DNA of 64,000 nucleotides from Zea mays (Eukaryota > Streptophyta > Magnoliopsida > Poales > Poaceae). The stretch spans positions 9,486,850 to 9,550,849 of the forward strand of contig NC_050102.1 in the NCBI RefSeq assembly GCF_902167145.1, written 5' to 3'. The stretch's first letter is position 1, and each line of letters opens with the position of its first letter. A model generated the notes under the pieces. That model made no database searches, was not told where the DNA came from, and worked only from the letters and a program-made list of their open reading frames with translations. The position numbers and the translations under genes are program-made. This document shows positions 24,401 through 33,672 of this stretch, piece by piece.

Positions 24401-26248
24401 CGAAGCCGATACACCATGTAACAAAGCTGAAGAACCTTGATATGGAATGAGCATCCACTTATGGAGCCAATGCACCTTCATAGGACTGTGTTCAGATAAC
24501 CAATCCATGCCCACAATTACATCATACGCAGTTATATCCAAGACTCTGAAATTGGTTGTAAAAAGGCACTGCTGCACAGACCACTGAGTTGCTGTTATTT
24601 GCCGAGAACACTGCAACCGTCCACCATCAGCTACACGAATAGCCACTGGACTAGAGAGCTCAGACACACCTGACAACCCCGATGCAACCGACGAAGACAC
24701 AAAGGAATGTGAACTTCCAGAGTCAACTAATATCAACACAGCAAGACCCTGAAGAGTGCCGTGAAATGTCATTGTATGAGATGATTCCAGACCACGCACT
24801 GCAGCAACTGAAACAGCCACAAACAATTGATCTTCAGTAGACACCTCCTGCTCTGGTGTAACCAATGTCTCCCCATCTTCAGTTGAACATAAATCCCAAA
24901 CTTCCTGGATAGCCTGCAGCTGAACCGTGGGAGGACATTGATGATTCCTCGACCACTTCTCCGCACAACGCTGACACAAGCCGCGCGCACGCCGATATGC
25001 ACGCAGTGCTGCCAACTTATCCTCCACAGCACGCGGTCGAGGGGCCTCGACACGCTTGTCCTCTTCAGCTACCATCCCAGGATGACCTGGCCGTGGTGGC
25101 AGGGGCAACGGCATTGGCCCTTTGCCAAACGGCTTACTGGTCATGGCAAAATCAGCACGACGAAGATCCGGTCGTTTGGACGCACCAGCCACCTCTTCCT
25201 GCAATAACGCGAGCACGCAAGCAGTATCCAAGGAAGACGGACGATGGACAAAAACAGATGCACGAATATCTTCCCGTAAGCCATCCACAAAACGCTGCAC
25301 AAAATACATGGGATCCAGCTGCCTACCATAAGCATTCAAATTATCCACTAAAGCCATGAAGTGTTCCACATACTCGGAGACTGTAGCAGTCTGACGAATA
25401 CGGAACAACTTACGAATGAAATACTCATGCTCATCCTTGCCAAAACGCTCTAACATACCACGACAAAAATCAGTCCATGACACATTCGGACAGTGATCTC
25501 CCAACGATGAAAACCAGCGACCAGCTGCCCCTGAAAGGTGCATGGATGCCACCTTAACCCACATCTGAGGTTCAACACTGTACATATCAAAGTAGTCCTG
25601 AGCACGACGGATCCATAGCTTAGGGTTTTCACCATCAAATGAGGGAAAATTAAGCTGAGGTAAGCGACCCCGAACCGCCCCCCCACCAACACCGGGATGT
25701 GACTGTTCCCAGCGATTACCGACGCACTCCATAGATTTTGACTCCATGCCAGTAAATTGAGGAACCGGTGGTAAGGGCAGACACATACCCTTGACCGGGG
25801 GATGAAGAAGGGTGGTGACCGACCCAAATTCACCCTCCCGGTTATGGTTGTTGACGCGGTGCCCGTGGGGCGATGTGGCTGGCGATCCGGCAGATGGGCG
25901 CCCAGCAGCCGTAGGAGAAGGCGCGAAGATCGCCGCCGAAGGTGAAGGAGCGAGAATCCCTGCCACGGAGGTTGGCTTGTCCACAACGGCACGCTCCCAG
26001 TACCGCGAAACCTTGCCCACCTCCAGCTTCAGGTCATCGACAACTCCTTCCAGTCCTTGACGCCAATCCTCGAACACGTTAGACGCTGTCTCCAGCGCCA
26101 CAACGCGATCGACCTGGCCTCTGGTGAACTCCGCGAACGTCGCCTCCCAACGCGATTCCTGCTCGGACACTCGCCGATCCCACTTGGCGTCGTGATCCGC
26201 AAAGCGCCGAGCGATCTCATCCAAAATGATCTGAGTTTCTGGATTCAT
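21344..26248 (-). CDS. Gag-Pol polyprotein of Reina-like chromovirus
   Basis: One uninterrupted frame of 1634 aa, 96 bases after the 5' LTR. In order: gag core (about 210-350, with AGRWFSSLG), an unusual zinc knuckle near 424 (CQRCAEKWSRNHQC), aspartic protease near 504 (LVDSGSSHSF), reverse transcriptase with FCVDFRQLNAIT and FFDDILIYS (near 829; FFDD rather than YVDD), RNase H near 979 (LETDASQVGIG), integrase HHCC site near 1170-1215 (HSSAIGGHSG ... CTVCQQAK) and catalytic core, and a chromodomain near 1529-1572 (PEKILQYRTVIRGQHPCSQV, ending in a WENL motif). The last 47 or so residues are encoded by the 3' LTR, as is usual in this type of chromovirus. All catalytic motifs are present, so the copy may be autonomous. 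Confidence 0.93.
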   Translation of the reverse strand: MNPETQIILDEIARRFADHDAKWDRRVSEQESRWEATFAEFTRGQVDRVVALETASNVFEDWRQGLEGVVDDLKLEVGKVSRYWERAVVDKPTSVAGILAPSPSAAIFAPSPTAAGRPSAGSPATSPHGHRVNNHNREGEFGSVTTLLHPPVKGMCLPLPPVPQFTGMESKSMECVGNRWEQSHPGVGGGAVRGRLPQLNFPSFDGENPKLWIRRAQDYFDMYSVEPQMWVKVASMHLSGAAGRWFSSLGDHCPNVSWTDFCRGMLERFGKDEHEYFIRKLFRIRQTATVSEYVEHFMALVDNLNAYGRQLDPMYFVQRFVDGLREDIRASVFVHRPSSLDTACVLALLQEEVAGASKRPDLRRADFAMTSKPFGKGPMPLPLPPRPGHPGMVAEEDKRVEAPRPRAVEDKLAALRAYRRARGLCQRCAEKWSRNHQCPPTVQLQAIQEVWDLCSTEDGETLVTPEQEVSTEDQLFVAVSVAAVRGLESSHTMTFHGTLQGLAVLILVDSGSSHSFVSSSVASGLSGVSELSSPVAIRVADGGRLQCSRQITATQWSVQQCLFTTNFRVLDITAYDVIVGMDWLSEHSPMKVHWLHKWMLIPYQGSSALLHGVSASLPPGSVVEVAMAQSVPQSLSELNLPEPMFQLLSEYASVFEPPEGLPPSRNCDHAIPLIQGASPFQIRPYRYPPAIKDEIERQVAVMLESGIIQHSSSPFSSSVLLVKKKDKSWRFCVDFRQLNAITKKSIFPVPVIEELLDELGHASCFTSLDLTAGYHQILLQPDDTHKTAFQTHSGHYEFRVMAFGLTGAPATFQRAMHATLAPLLRRCVLVFFDDILIYSANFEEHCHHVRSVLELLRRDRWQIKLSKCVFAQPELSYLGHVISAAGVGTDPEKITAVAQWASPNNLKELRSFLGLAGYYRRFVKHFGILAKPLTALLKKGVLFVWTSSHETAFQALKTALVSAPVLALPDFSQPFCLETDASQVGIGAVLMQSGHPIAYLSKALGPKSQGLSTYEKEYLAIITAVDHWRHYLQLKEFQIFTDHRSLAQLDEQRLHTPWQKKMFTKLLGLQYRIVFKKGVDNSAADALSRHPGVVSSCLALSSCIPKWVTDVVNSYAQDTVATNLIAKLVIDPSAVPHYTWQDGLLRYKNRIWVGASPELQSRLLTAFHSSAIGGHSGIPVTYARLKQMFAWKGMKETVQKFVSHCTVCQQAKADRSKLPGLLQPLPVSTSLWQMISLDFIEALPPSQTYTCILVVVDTFTKYANFLPLRHPFTALSVARLFHDQIYKHHGLPQSIVSDRDKIFLSHLWQELFRLADVQLCMSSAYHPQSDGQTERVNQCLETFLRCFVHACPTQWSQWLAVAQFWYNSSPHSATGMSPFEALYGCRPRHFGIPDEVNVHSTDLASWLHDRQLMSSLVRQHLERAKLRMKCQADKGRTERQFAVGDWVFLKLQPYVQSSVAARAHQKLAFKFFGPFRIEQRLGTVAYKLQLPSSSRIHPVFHVSQMKKALGAGLTVSPSLPTEDYGFSVPEKILQYRTVIRGQHPCSQVLVRWSYMPEALATWENLQDLRQQFPKAAVWGQSAFPPGGNVSNTDQEAGPTAATKADAGARTSGRVRRRNTRVCGPSWVNGLSESN

Positions 26249-26343
26249 CAGTACTTGACGCCGACGAAGACGAGTGAAGTGGCTATGAAGAGCAGAGGAA
26301 TCCAGCGCGAGAAGAGATTCAAGATCGCTGAATCTGATACCAC

Positions 26344-26642
26344 TGTTAGCAGCAAGGATATTCGGATAGGACAGGGATCCAGAAGAGAGGAAGAAGCGAG
26401 AACGCCGGCTAGAACGCCGTGGCGGCTGTAACTTGGAAGAGAAGACAAGTATCGTATATTTCTTACATGCCCTTCTCCAGGCAGCTCTCAGGTATTTATA
26501 CTAGTTACTTTCGCTCAGCCCATTAACCCAGGACGGCCCACAAACTCTAGTATTCCTTCTCCTCACTCTCCCAGACGTGCGTGCTCCAGCGTCGGCCTTG
26601 GTTGCTGCAGTTGGCCCGGCTTCTTGATCTGTGTTGCTAACA
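26344..26642 (-). repeat. 5' LTR of Reina-like element
   Basis: 299 bp. TATA box on the minus strand at 26500-26493 (TATAAATA), upstream of the gag-pol start at 26248. Confidence 0.95.
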
Positions 26643-27371
26643 GACGAGCTCGTTGAGCGTGTCCGCCATGCGGGCCACGCTCCGCGGGATGCAGCCGCGC
26701 AGGCGCAGGTTGGCGAGCACGAGCACGGAGGCCGGCGAGTTGCCGAGGCTCTCCGGGAGCTCGAAGTCGAAGAGGTTGTCGTTGAGGAAGACGGCGTCGA
26801 GCGGCTTGTCGAAGAGCGCGGGCGGCACGGGCCCGCGCAGGCGGTTGAAGCGGAGGTCGACGTACCGGAGGTTTGGCAGGCAGAGGACGTGGCGCGGGAA
26901 GCCGCCGGAGAGGCGGTTGTTGCTGACGTCCAGCTCGTGGAGCAGCCGCAGCGCGGGCAGCGAGTCCGGGAGTGTGCCCGCGAAGCGGTTGGAGTTGAGG
27001 TGGAGCAGCGCGAGGTCGGCCAGCAGGCCCAGCTCCTCCGGGAGCGTCCCTGCCAGGTCGCCGTGGTTGAGGTCGAGCCCGGCCACGGTCTGCGTGTCCG
27101 TGTCCGCGTCGCCGTCGGGCGCCGCCGCGCAGTAGACGCCGAAGTAGGCGCACACGTCGGGCCCGCACCAGCCCCGCGTCAGGTTCCTGGGGTCCTCCGT
27201 GATCGCGCGCTTCAGCGCCTGCAGCGCCACGTACGCCTTGTGCAGCCGCGGGTTGTTGGCCGCCGTCTGCTGGTTCGTCCACGGCTGCTGCCCGGACACG
27301 GCGGTGGGCGACACCGCCGAGGAGAGGAGAAGGGTAGCCAGGACTGCCGCCGCCGCCGCCGCCTTCTTCAT

Positions 27372-27920
27372 CGTGCGCCCGCGGGCGTTTTCTAGGTGGC
27401 AGCCGCGCCGCGCCGCGCTCGTGTGGTTTGTTTGCTTTTATCCTTGGGCTGGGCTGTTGTTTGCGTATGTGCTGAATATATACACATGGGCGTGTACACG
27501 CTTTCGGCTTCGTGTATGCGCGTCCGATTACATTTCGATTTGTGTTCCGGTTGACATTTTTAAAGTTGATGACTGTGTGTGTTTCTTGCTTTGCTTTGCT
27601 AAAGGCTGCATGGACAATCTCGAGCGACATGTACGAATAATGCAGGTAGGAGTATATCACATCTGGATGGATTTAAGGACAAAACCGGACGTGAATTAAA
27701 TGTATGTTAGGATCAAGACTCACACATATAATAATTTATGTTACAGAAACGAATGTTACGTATTTATTATATAATAAGAGTTTTATATAAAATAACTAAA
27801 TAATTACATCATACGAATACAATGATCCAACAATCATAGTTGACTAAGAGACGACGGTCTAAACCTATCAAAAACTCATCACGACATCCTTCATACTCCT
27901 TATCTTGTGTTACCTGTTCT
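27372..27920. other. Promoter side of the LRX gene
   Basis: GC-rich just before the ATG, then increasingly AT-rich. No element boundaries or other coding sequence recognised. Any LRX promoter should lie here. Confidence 0.45.
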
Positions 27921-29050
27921 TAGGGCTGGACGAAATGCTCGTGGCTCGCTGGCTCGCTTGGTTCATGGTCAACTCGGCTCTGCTCGGATCGGCTCGTTTG
28001 AATTTTTTCACGAGCTGAGCTGACATCCTAGCTCGGTTCGTTAACGAGCCAGCTTGCGAGCTAAACGAGCTACCATATTCCAGCAAAACGAAACTATATA
28101 CATATCATTTACAAAATAATTGATGAACATGTTATATATATGTGAGGTGTTTATGGCATATGAATTAAACTAATGATTAATGAACTATGTCTATATGTTA
28201 ATTTGGTCTATGCAAATATAATTATGGGTTAAACTGATGAACATGTATGTAAATTATGAATTAGTGAGTGAAGAATTGTGCTAATTTGGTGTTACATTGA
28301 CGTGGTTTATGAAACTATGAGTATAATTACACATTGTTAAATTAGTTTGAAATTAACTAAAAAATAATGATTATGTATATATTGTTTTTTTCTGCTCTGG
28401 CTCGCGAGCTAAACGAGCCAGCTCGAGCTCGTAAATGAGCCGAGCCGAGCTGACTATGTGGCTCGTTAGCTTAACGAGCCAGCTCGAACTCGAACGAGCC
28501 GAGCTAGGGATGGCAATCGGATGGGTAGTACGCAGATATATAGTTTGCGAATTCATACCCGCAACACAAAACTCAACTCATACCCGTACCCATAAACGTT
28601 CGTGGGTATGGATCTCTACCCATACCCGTACCCGCCGGATATTCGCTATCCGGCGGATACCCATTACCCGACCGTCCACTACAATTTTACCATTCAACAT
28701 CAAACAACAATTTTATCGTGTTTCAAAAACAATTTATCATTCCATCATCATCAAATGATAATTTCAGCACCAATCAACATGTCATAGATAAAAATTGAAA
28801 AAATAGAATTTAGGATAATATATTAAATCCGGATGGCCCATATGTCAGATATCCATTGGGTAATGGGTATGGATACCTAGTATCCATACCCGCGAAAAAA
28901 TTATTCGCGGATACCTTATTATATCCATAACCGTACCCGCGGATACCGAATTCCACCATACCCATATCCAATGGATAATTATCCGCGGTTACTTACCCAT
29001 ACCCGTACCCATTGTCATCCCTAAGCCGAGCCGAGCTGACTCGTTATCCA
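27921..29050. repeat. hAT-like repeat rich in GAGCCGAGC/GAGCTCG motifs, split by a second hAT MITE
   Basis: Starts with TAGGGCTGGACGAAATGCTCG, a hAT-MITE-like terminus, and has many GCTCGNNNGAGC-type repeats on both sides of the MITE at 28505-29023. The matching right terminus (TTCGTCCAGCCCTA) is not found, so the element is incomplete or the border is wrong. Confidence 0.5.
28505..29023. mobile_element. Non-autonomous hAT element (519 bp)
   Basis: Termini TAGGGATGGCAAT and ATTGTCATCCCTA are inverted repeats, and an exact 8-bp duplication AGCCGAGC flanks it (28497-28504 and 29024-29031). The 8-bp duplication defines the hAT superfamily. The interior is rich in GGGTA/TACCC repeats and has no coding capacity. 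Confidence 0.88.
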
Positions 29051-29822
29051 CCTGTGTCTGTTTTTGACCTAGGGATGTGAGTACAGCAAAGGTGAGCTCA
29101 CATATGTTCATCACTCAACAAGGTCTGGGGATTAATGCGCATGAGCTCACTTACGGTGGAGGCTCATGTAAAGTGTAAGGCTTAACAAAGGATATGATTA
29201 AAGATGAGCACTGCTTTTAAAATTTGTCAAAATTTTATTAAGCACACAGGGTAGTCCACTTTCTCTTTCCTTTTCTATTTTTTCAGATCATCATTTCTTT
29301 TCAAATTTCTATTTTTCGGTTTCCTGATTCAAGTTAAATTTAGATTTTCAGGTTCGAATAACTTTGAAACTTAAACATAATGCGCCACCAAATAAAACTC
29401 AGCATGCAATATAAAGTCATCTATATATTAGTTGTTTTATCCGTTCAGGCACAACTTCTCCATGTGTGTGTATATATATATATAGTTCATGAAAGAATAG
29501 TTTGCTCAAACTAATAAAATAAATCTTTCTATTATCTCTTCCTGAGTTTGAAACATTAAATTTAAAACGATGAATTCTAAATTAGAGACATCAAAATTTA
29601 ATGCTACTCTTATTTATTTATTTTTATGAACTTCATAATTTAAATTCTAGTTTCAGGATCTATGCTTAGCTTTGAATAACCAAAGTAAAATATAATATTA
29701 TCATTTATTTATTCCAAGATAATGATTTCAAACCAATAAAATCCTTATTAAAAGAATTTTTTTAATCTAAATGTTTTGAAGACTTTTGCAATAAATAAAC
29801 AAGACACGATTTTAGGGTGTTA
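29032..29822. other. AT-rich intergenic sequence
   Basis: No genes, RNA genes or clear element ends recognised. Confidence 0.5.
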
Positions 29823-29902
29823 CTCTCTCCGTTTCTTTTTATTAGTCGTTGGATAGTGTAATTTTGCACTATCCAGCGACTAATAAAAAGAAACGGAGGG
29901 AG
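29823..29902. mobile_element. Stowaway-like MITE (80 bp)
   Basis: Almost perfect hairpin: CTCTCTCCGTTTCTTTTTAT pairs with the right arm ATAAAAAGAAACGGAGGGAG, with TA on both sides. CTCCCTCCGTTTC termini and TA duplication are the Tc1/mariner-derived Stowaway signature. Confidence 0.85.
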
Positions 29903-30161
29903 TACATAGTAGCAGCATTAAAGGTTTTTATTTTGGCACTGCTAGTGCTAGCTGATCCTCCTGTCCGATAATGTTTGCCTGCATGCAGAGCAAGGACGCG
30001 GTTCTGCCATCGCCGTCGGCATCCTCTGTATTCCTGATCTCTCTACCCGCTTAAAAAAAACAGAGGAAACAAGGCAGGAATGATGCCTGGCCGGCTGCCC
30101 CCGCATTTGATGGATGCCAAAGAAAGAAAGGCATTATGCATTGACCAAACAAAACCTAATA

Positions 30162-30384
30162 GGCTGTTTGGTTTGAGGAATTGGCTAGTCCTTCATCTTC
30201 TCACTCGTCACTTTTTTTGTTTGGTTTGTGGAATGGAATGAGTTGATCCATCATCACCCCATTCCTTATAGATAGTTAGTTAGTACTAATATGAGGAATA
30301 AGGTCATCCCACCAAATTTGAGGAATGGACCCATGATGCACCACCACATTTTGTATGGAGTGATTCCTCAAACCAAACACCCCC
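30162..30384. mobile_element. Tourist-like MITE (about 223 bp)
   Basis: Inverted ends GGCTGTTTGGTTTGAGGAAT and ATTCCTCAAACCAAACACCC with only two or three mismatches. A clean 3-bp duplication is not evident, so exact borders are uncertain by a few bases. Confidence 0.75.
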
Positions 30385-30571
30385 TAAGCTTACGGTCTAC
30401 GCCAACCTACCTACCAAATGTTGCTGCTAGCCAGCACTTATCTGCCCTACTACTACATCCATCTGATCTGAAGGACTGAATTGGAGAAAAAACTGAAGCA
30501 CCACCGGATTGGCGACAAAAGAAGAAGAAGAAAATAAAACAACAAAGGGACTGAAAAAAAACAAAAAAATA

Positions 30572-30596
30572 TGCGGTGAGCGTGGATCGAACACGC

Positions 30597-30639
<43 letters not shown>

Positions 30640-30644
30640 CCCGC
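30572..30644 (-). tRNA. tRNA-Phe: tRNA-Phe (anticodon GAA)
   Basis: A 73-nt cloverleaf on the minus strand from GCGGGGATAGCTCAG to the discriminator A. D arm, the seven-base anticodon loop CTGAAGA with GAA (plus-strand 30609-30611), variable region, and T arm with GTTCGATCC are all present, and there is no intron. It matches the canonical plant nuclear tRNA-Phe layout. The plus strand just before 30572 is A-rich, i.e. a T-run terminator for the minus-strand transcript. Confidence 0.96.
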
Positions 30645-31148
30645 TTGGTTAAAATTTTTCCTATAACATATATTATTATTCTATCTATTTCTGAGCTAAG
30701 TGTTTGTGATGCAGTATTATTGATGTGATGAGCTGCTAGCTCAAGCTGCACATACTAGAGTTTACGTGGGCCTAGTATTCGAGAGTTCACTGAAAAAAAA
30801 GGATTCAAAGAAATCTATGTAGAGGCTCCCTCATGACTCAGGATTCTAGCTTTACTCGGTCATAAAACGGAAGCGCGAATAAAATACTGGCAGTCGTGTA
30901 GTCTGGGCCTGGTGGAATCGAGAGGCCCAAACCGCCCCCCACCGGCCCACCCCCCCTATATGTCCGATCGATGGGCTACACGTTCCGGCCACTTTTAGCT
31001 ATGCATCGCAGGGTAGCGATGGGATGTGCTATTCGGATTTTTAAATAAAATCCTTACATTTTGGGCTATTGATTTGTTCAGTGAACTCAGGTTTTAGAAT
31101 CAATCGCCCACTTAGCCCAGCACTGGAGTTCAAAGATCTCTCTCGGCC
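30645..31148. other. Intergenic sequence between tRNA-Phe and the MITE/Helitron
   Basis: No coding region or element recognised. Confidence 0.5.
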
Positions 31149-31859
31149 GGGTTTGTTCAGTTTGAAGGGGTTTAAGGGGTATTGGTTAATCCTCTCCTAT
31201 TTAAATCTCTACTACATATTAAGGCAATAGTGTAGACCGCACAATATGCCCCCGCCCCATCCTCATCCCGTGCGCTCCGCTCGTCAACCAACCAAACCTC
31301 CCTCTGCTAAAACCCCATCGCCCTCCCCCACTATGGCCGCCTCCCCCGCCCGACGCTCCCATTTCCCTGGCCTCGGAGCCGCGACTGCCGCCCCTGCGCC
31401 CGCCCCCTCCCCATGCACACCCGCAGGATACCCGGAATCCACGATCCCGGCACCTGCTCCAGCGCCACCCCCAGATGTCTGGACTTTGCGACCGCACACC
31501 CATCATCACTCAGCCAATATTCATGTCGTCGTCGTTGGTCTCCTGCTCCGCCCGGCGTCACCGCCCTTCTACCGCCACGCTCTCGTGGGAGGCAACCCAC
31601 TCGCGGCCGCACCCCACGCCCTCCTCCTAAAACCCCTCGCGTCCAAGCCCCCTGTATCGTACCACCAACCCATGCCCCTCCACCAACGATGCCAGCATGG
31701 CCCGCCCCATGTCGTCGTAGTCACCGCCTCCAAGCTGGTTCTCAAGGTACCCTTCGTATCCATTCCCTCCCGTCATTTGTGGTGGGATGTCGCATGATGG
31801 ATCGATCGACTTCTTCGAACTGCCTGGCTTGGGTTGGGGTGCCGCGCAGGACTCGAAGA

Positions 31860-32529
31860 AGTACCAGCAGTCGAACTCCATGACGGCAAAGTTCACCAGC
31901 GTGGCCAACATTCCCTTCCTCTTCCTCCAACTCCCATGGATATCCTCAACGCCCATAACCTCCTCGTCGGCCACGAGACCGCACTCTTCGTCGTGTTGTG
32001 GTTCGTACGATCCCCAATTCGTGTCTCAGATTTCACCTCCTCTGTGCCTATCTGTGGCGCTCGTTTTGACGGATTTGATTGCACACTTCAGGGTATGCTC
32101 ACTGGGCTGCTGCAACCTCTCGCCCCTCTCCTATTTCGCCAAGAAGAGGGAGACGGAGGCTGTCATCTCCACCTATGTGGTCCTCGTGCAGCTCGCCATG
32201 GCGGAGTCCATGCTGGTGCCACAGTTCGTGACCGCCTCAGTTGTTGTGGCCATTGAGCTCATCCTAAACTTCTTCAATTACTTTGGCTGGCTCTCTAGAA
32301 CCCTCTAGCTGTTGTGGGAGGATTTCATCAGGTGAAAATGACTGTTTTTTATTTGGCAACTTACAAATCCAGCTGGTTCTACTATTCAGTACAGTGTTGA
32401 TACGAATTTTTCCTTCTTCTATCTCTTTTTGGTGAATTGAAAATGCAGGTCATGTGGTTAACATTTGTTCCCTTCATCCACAATAGCGTTCTGCATGGCA
32501 TAATTTCTGGTTCTTTGGCTGTTGCGATG
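31860..32529 (+). pseudogene. MEX1: Captured fragment of a maltose transporter gene (MEX1/RCP1-like)
   Basis: Three exon-like pieces with intact splice sites: about 31860-32004 (KKYQQSNSMTAKFTSVANIP, FLFLQLP, ILNAHNLLVG), 32092-32331 (GMLTGLL, LSYFAKKRETEAVI, STYVVLVQLAMAES, LLWEDFI) and 32449-32529 (VMWLTFVPFIHNSVLHGI, ISGSLAVAM). They follow the order of MEX1, the chloroplast-envelope maltose exporter used in night-time starch breakdown; assignment is from memory of the family. It is dead: frames shift within both the first and the second piece (in the second near 32116, apparently two bases lost), a stop TAG at 32306-32308 replaces a Trp, and the gene's 3' half is absent. The proline-rich frames at 31246-31800 may be its degraded 5' part. 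Confidence 0.78.
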
Positions 32530-32917
32530 GTACGAAACGTCAAATTAACTTGCATTAAGAAATATATGTTTATTAATTCTGGTGTCACCTGAATGACTCA
32601 AGTAAAACTAGAAAACTAAAAAATGTATTGTCTTTATGACTCTGAAGCAACCTTTTATCATTTGCATTGTACCAAATTTGTTGACCATGCTTGATGTCAA
32701 ATTTAAAGCAGACAATGTATTATGAGTGACATTGTTCTAAGTAATCATGTGAACAATAATGAAGTTCGTGCAAATTTGTTTCCGAGCCCAGAGTAGAAAC
32801 GGCGCCTATGGCTTCACCGGTGGTGATGCTAGACCTGACATGGTTCTCCGCGTGTAAGATAGAGGCGACAGGTATGCTGTCTACACAAGCAATCACCCCA
32901 AATAGCAGTACACAAAC

Positions 32918-33600
32918 TGTTGACGCCTTTTCGAAGCGCCAAATACTCAAGAAGAACCGGCGGCGGTGCTCTCTACACAGGGGCGGACGGTCCGCGCGCG
33001 GGGCCGGACGGTCCGCGGCCTGGTGCGAGGCGCGGTGGTGCTCTCTGCGCAGGGGCGGACTGTCCGCGGCCTGGGGCCGGACGGTCCGCGGCCTAGTGCG
33101 CGGCTAGGGCTTCTCTGCCTGACGGTCGGACGGTCCGCGCCCTGGGGGCCGGACGGTCCGCGCGTACGCAGAGGCGGCGGAAGTCGCCGGCGGCGCCCGG
33201 ATCTCGCTCCCGGGAGGGACCCCGTCGGGGAGGAGAGATCCTAGGTGGTGTCTAGGCTCGGGCCGGCCGACCTAGACTCCTCTAATCGACGTAGAGCCGA
33301 AGAGAGACGAAGATTTTGGGGATTGGGAGGCTAAACCTAAACTAGACTAGAACTACTCCTAGGATAAAATGCGAATAAAAGTTGTATTGATTCGATTGTT
33401 GATGATTACAAATCGGCCGTAGACCTCTCTATTTATAGAGGAGGGGGGCTGGACCCTTTACACAACTGATACCGAGCTAATCCCGCGAATATAGTTAACA
33501 ACCGTAGCACAAAACTCGGAACCCTAATCTGTTCTGCGCATGCGCGGACCGTCCGGCCTCAGGGCCGGACCGTCCGCTTGCTCACTTTTTGGTTCGAACA
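32918..33600 (-). repeat. 3' LTR of Tat-lineage element (683 bp)
   Basis: Contains many CGGACGGTCCGCG palindromes and a minus-strand TATA box (33437-33430). It lacks a 38-base segment present in the other LTR near 42794-42831, which lies between GGACCGTCCGG repeats, consistent with deletion by repeat slippage or recombination. Confidence 0.93.
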
Positions 33601-33672
33601 TATGCCCCCCTGCCTTTTGGTGGAGCCGGGCGAACCAAAAGCAACTAACTCGATGTGATCACATCGGTTCTC

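Larger units (their letters stand above)
21187..26642 (-). mobile_element. Intact Reina-like chromovirus (Ty3/gypsy) inserted in the LRX gene
   Basis: 5456-bp element with two 299-bp LTRs that I read as identical, bounded by TGTTAGC...GCTAACA and flanked by GACGA on both sides (21182-21186 and 26643-26647). On the minus strand: LTR 26642-26344, an iMet-type primer site (TGGTATCAGA, 26342-26333), one long gag-pol frame, a purine tract (GGGAGGGAA, about 21494-21486), LTR 21485-21187. Short LTRs, a single frame, a C-terminal chromodomain and about 5.4 kb total fit the Reina clade, known as a low-copy element in maize. Identical LTRs, an uninterrupted frame and a perfect duplication point to a very recent insertion. 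Confidence 0.93.
20780..27371 (-). pseudogene. LRX-type leucine-rich-repeat cell-wall protein gene split by a chromovirus
   Basis: Two coding blocks on the minus strand, 27371-26643 and 21181-20780, are separated only by the retrotransposon and one copy of its GACGA duplication. The blocks are in the same frame; together they would encode 376 aa from one exon. Visible features are a signal peptide (MKKAAAAAAVLATLLLSSA), the LRX N-terminal segment (NPRLHKAYVALQALKRAITEDP, WCGPDVCAYFGVYC), about ten leucine-rich repeats (DLNHGDLAGTLPEELGLL, HELDVSNNRLSGGFP and others) and a Cys-rich end with CFGPPPHY before TAG. LRX proteins normally continue into an extensin SPPPP tail; this one stops where it would begin, so it is an extensin-less relative or a short form. 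The insertion should abolish the C-terminal third of the protein. Confidence 0.9.

Noticed and set aside
26563..27660. A 365-aa minus-strand frame rich in Arg, Pro and Ala over the LRX gene
   Set aside because: It is a shifted frame of the GC-rich LRX coding block that runs into the chromovirus LTR; the LRX frame has the signal peptide and repeats.
31246..31797. Proline-rich frame in the left part of the Helitron as a functional gene
   Set aside because: No motif, competing frames on both strands, and the downstream MEX1-like pieces are frameshifted. At most it is a degraded 5' part of that fragment.
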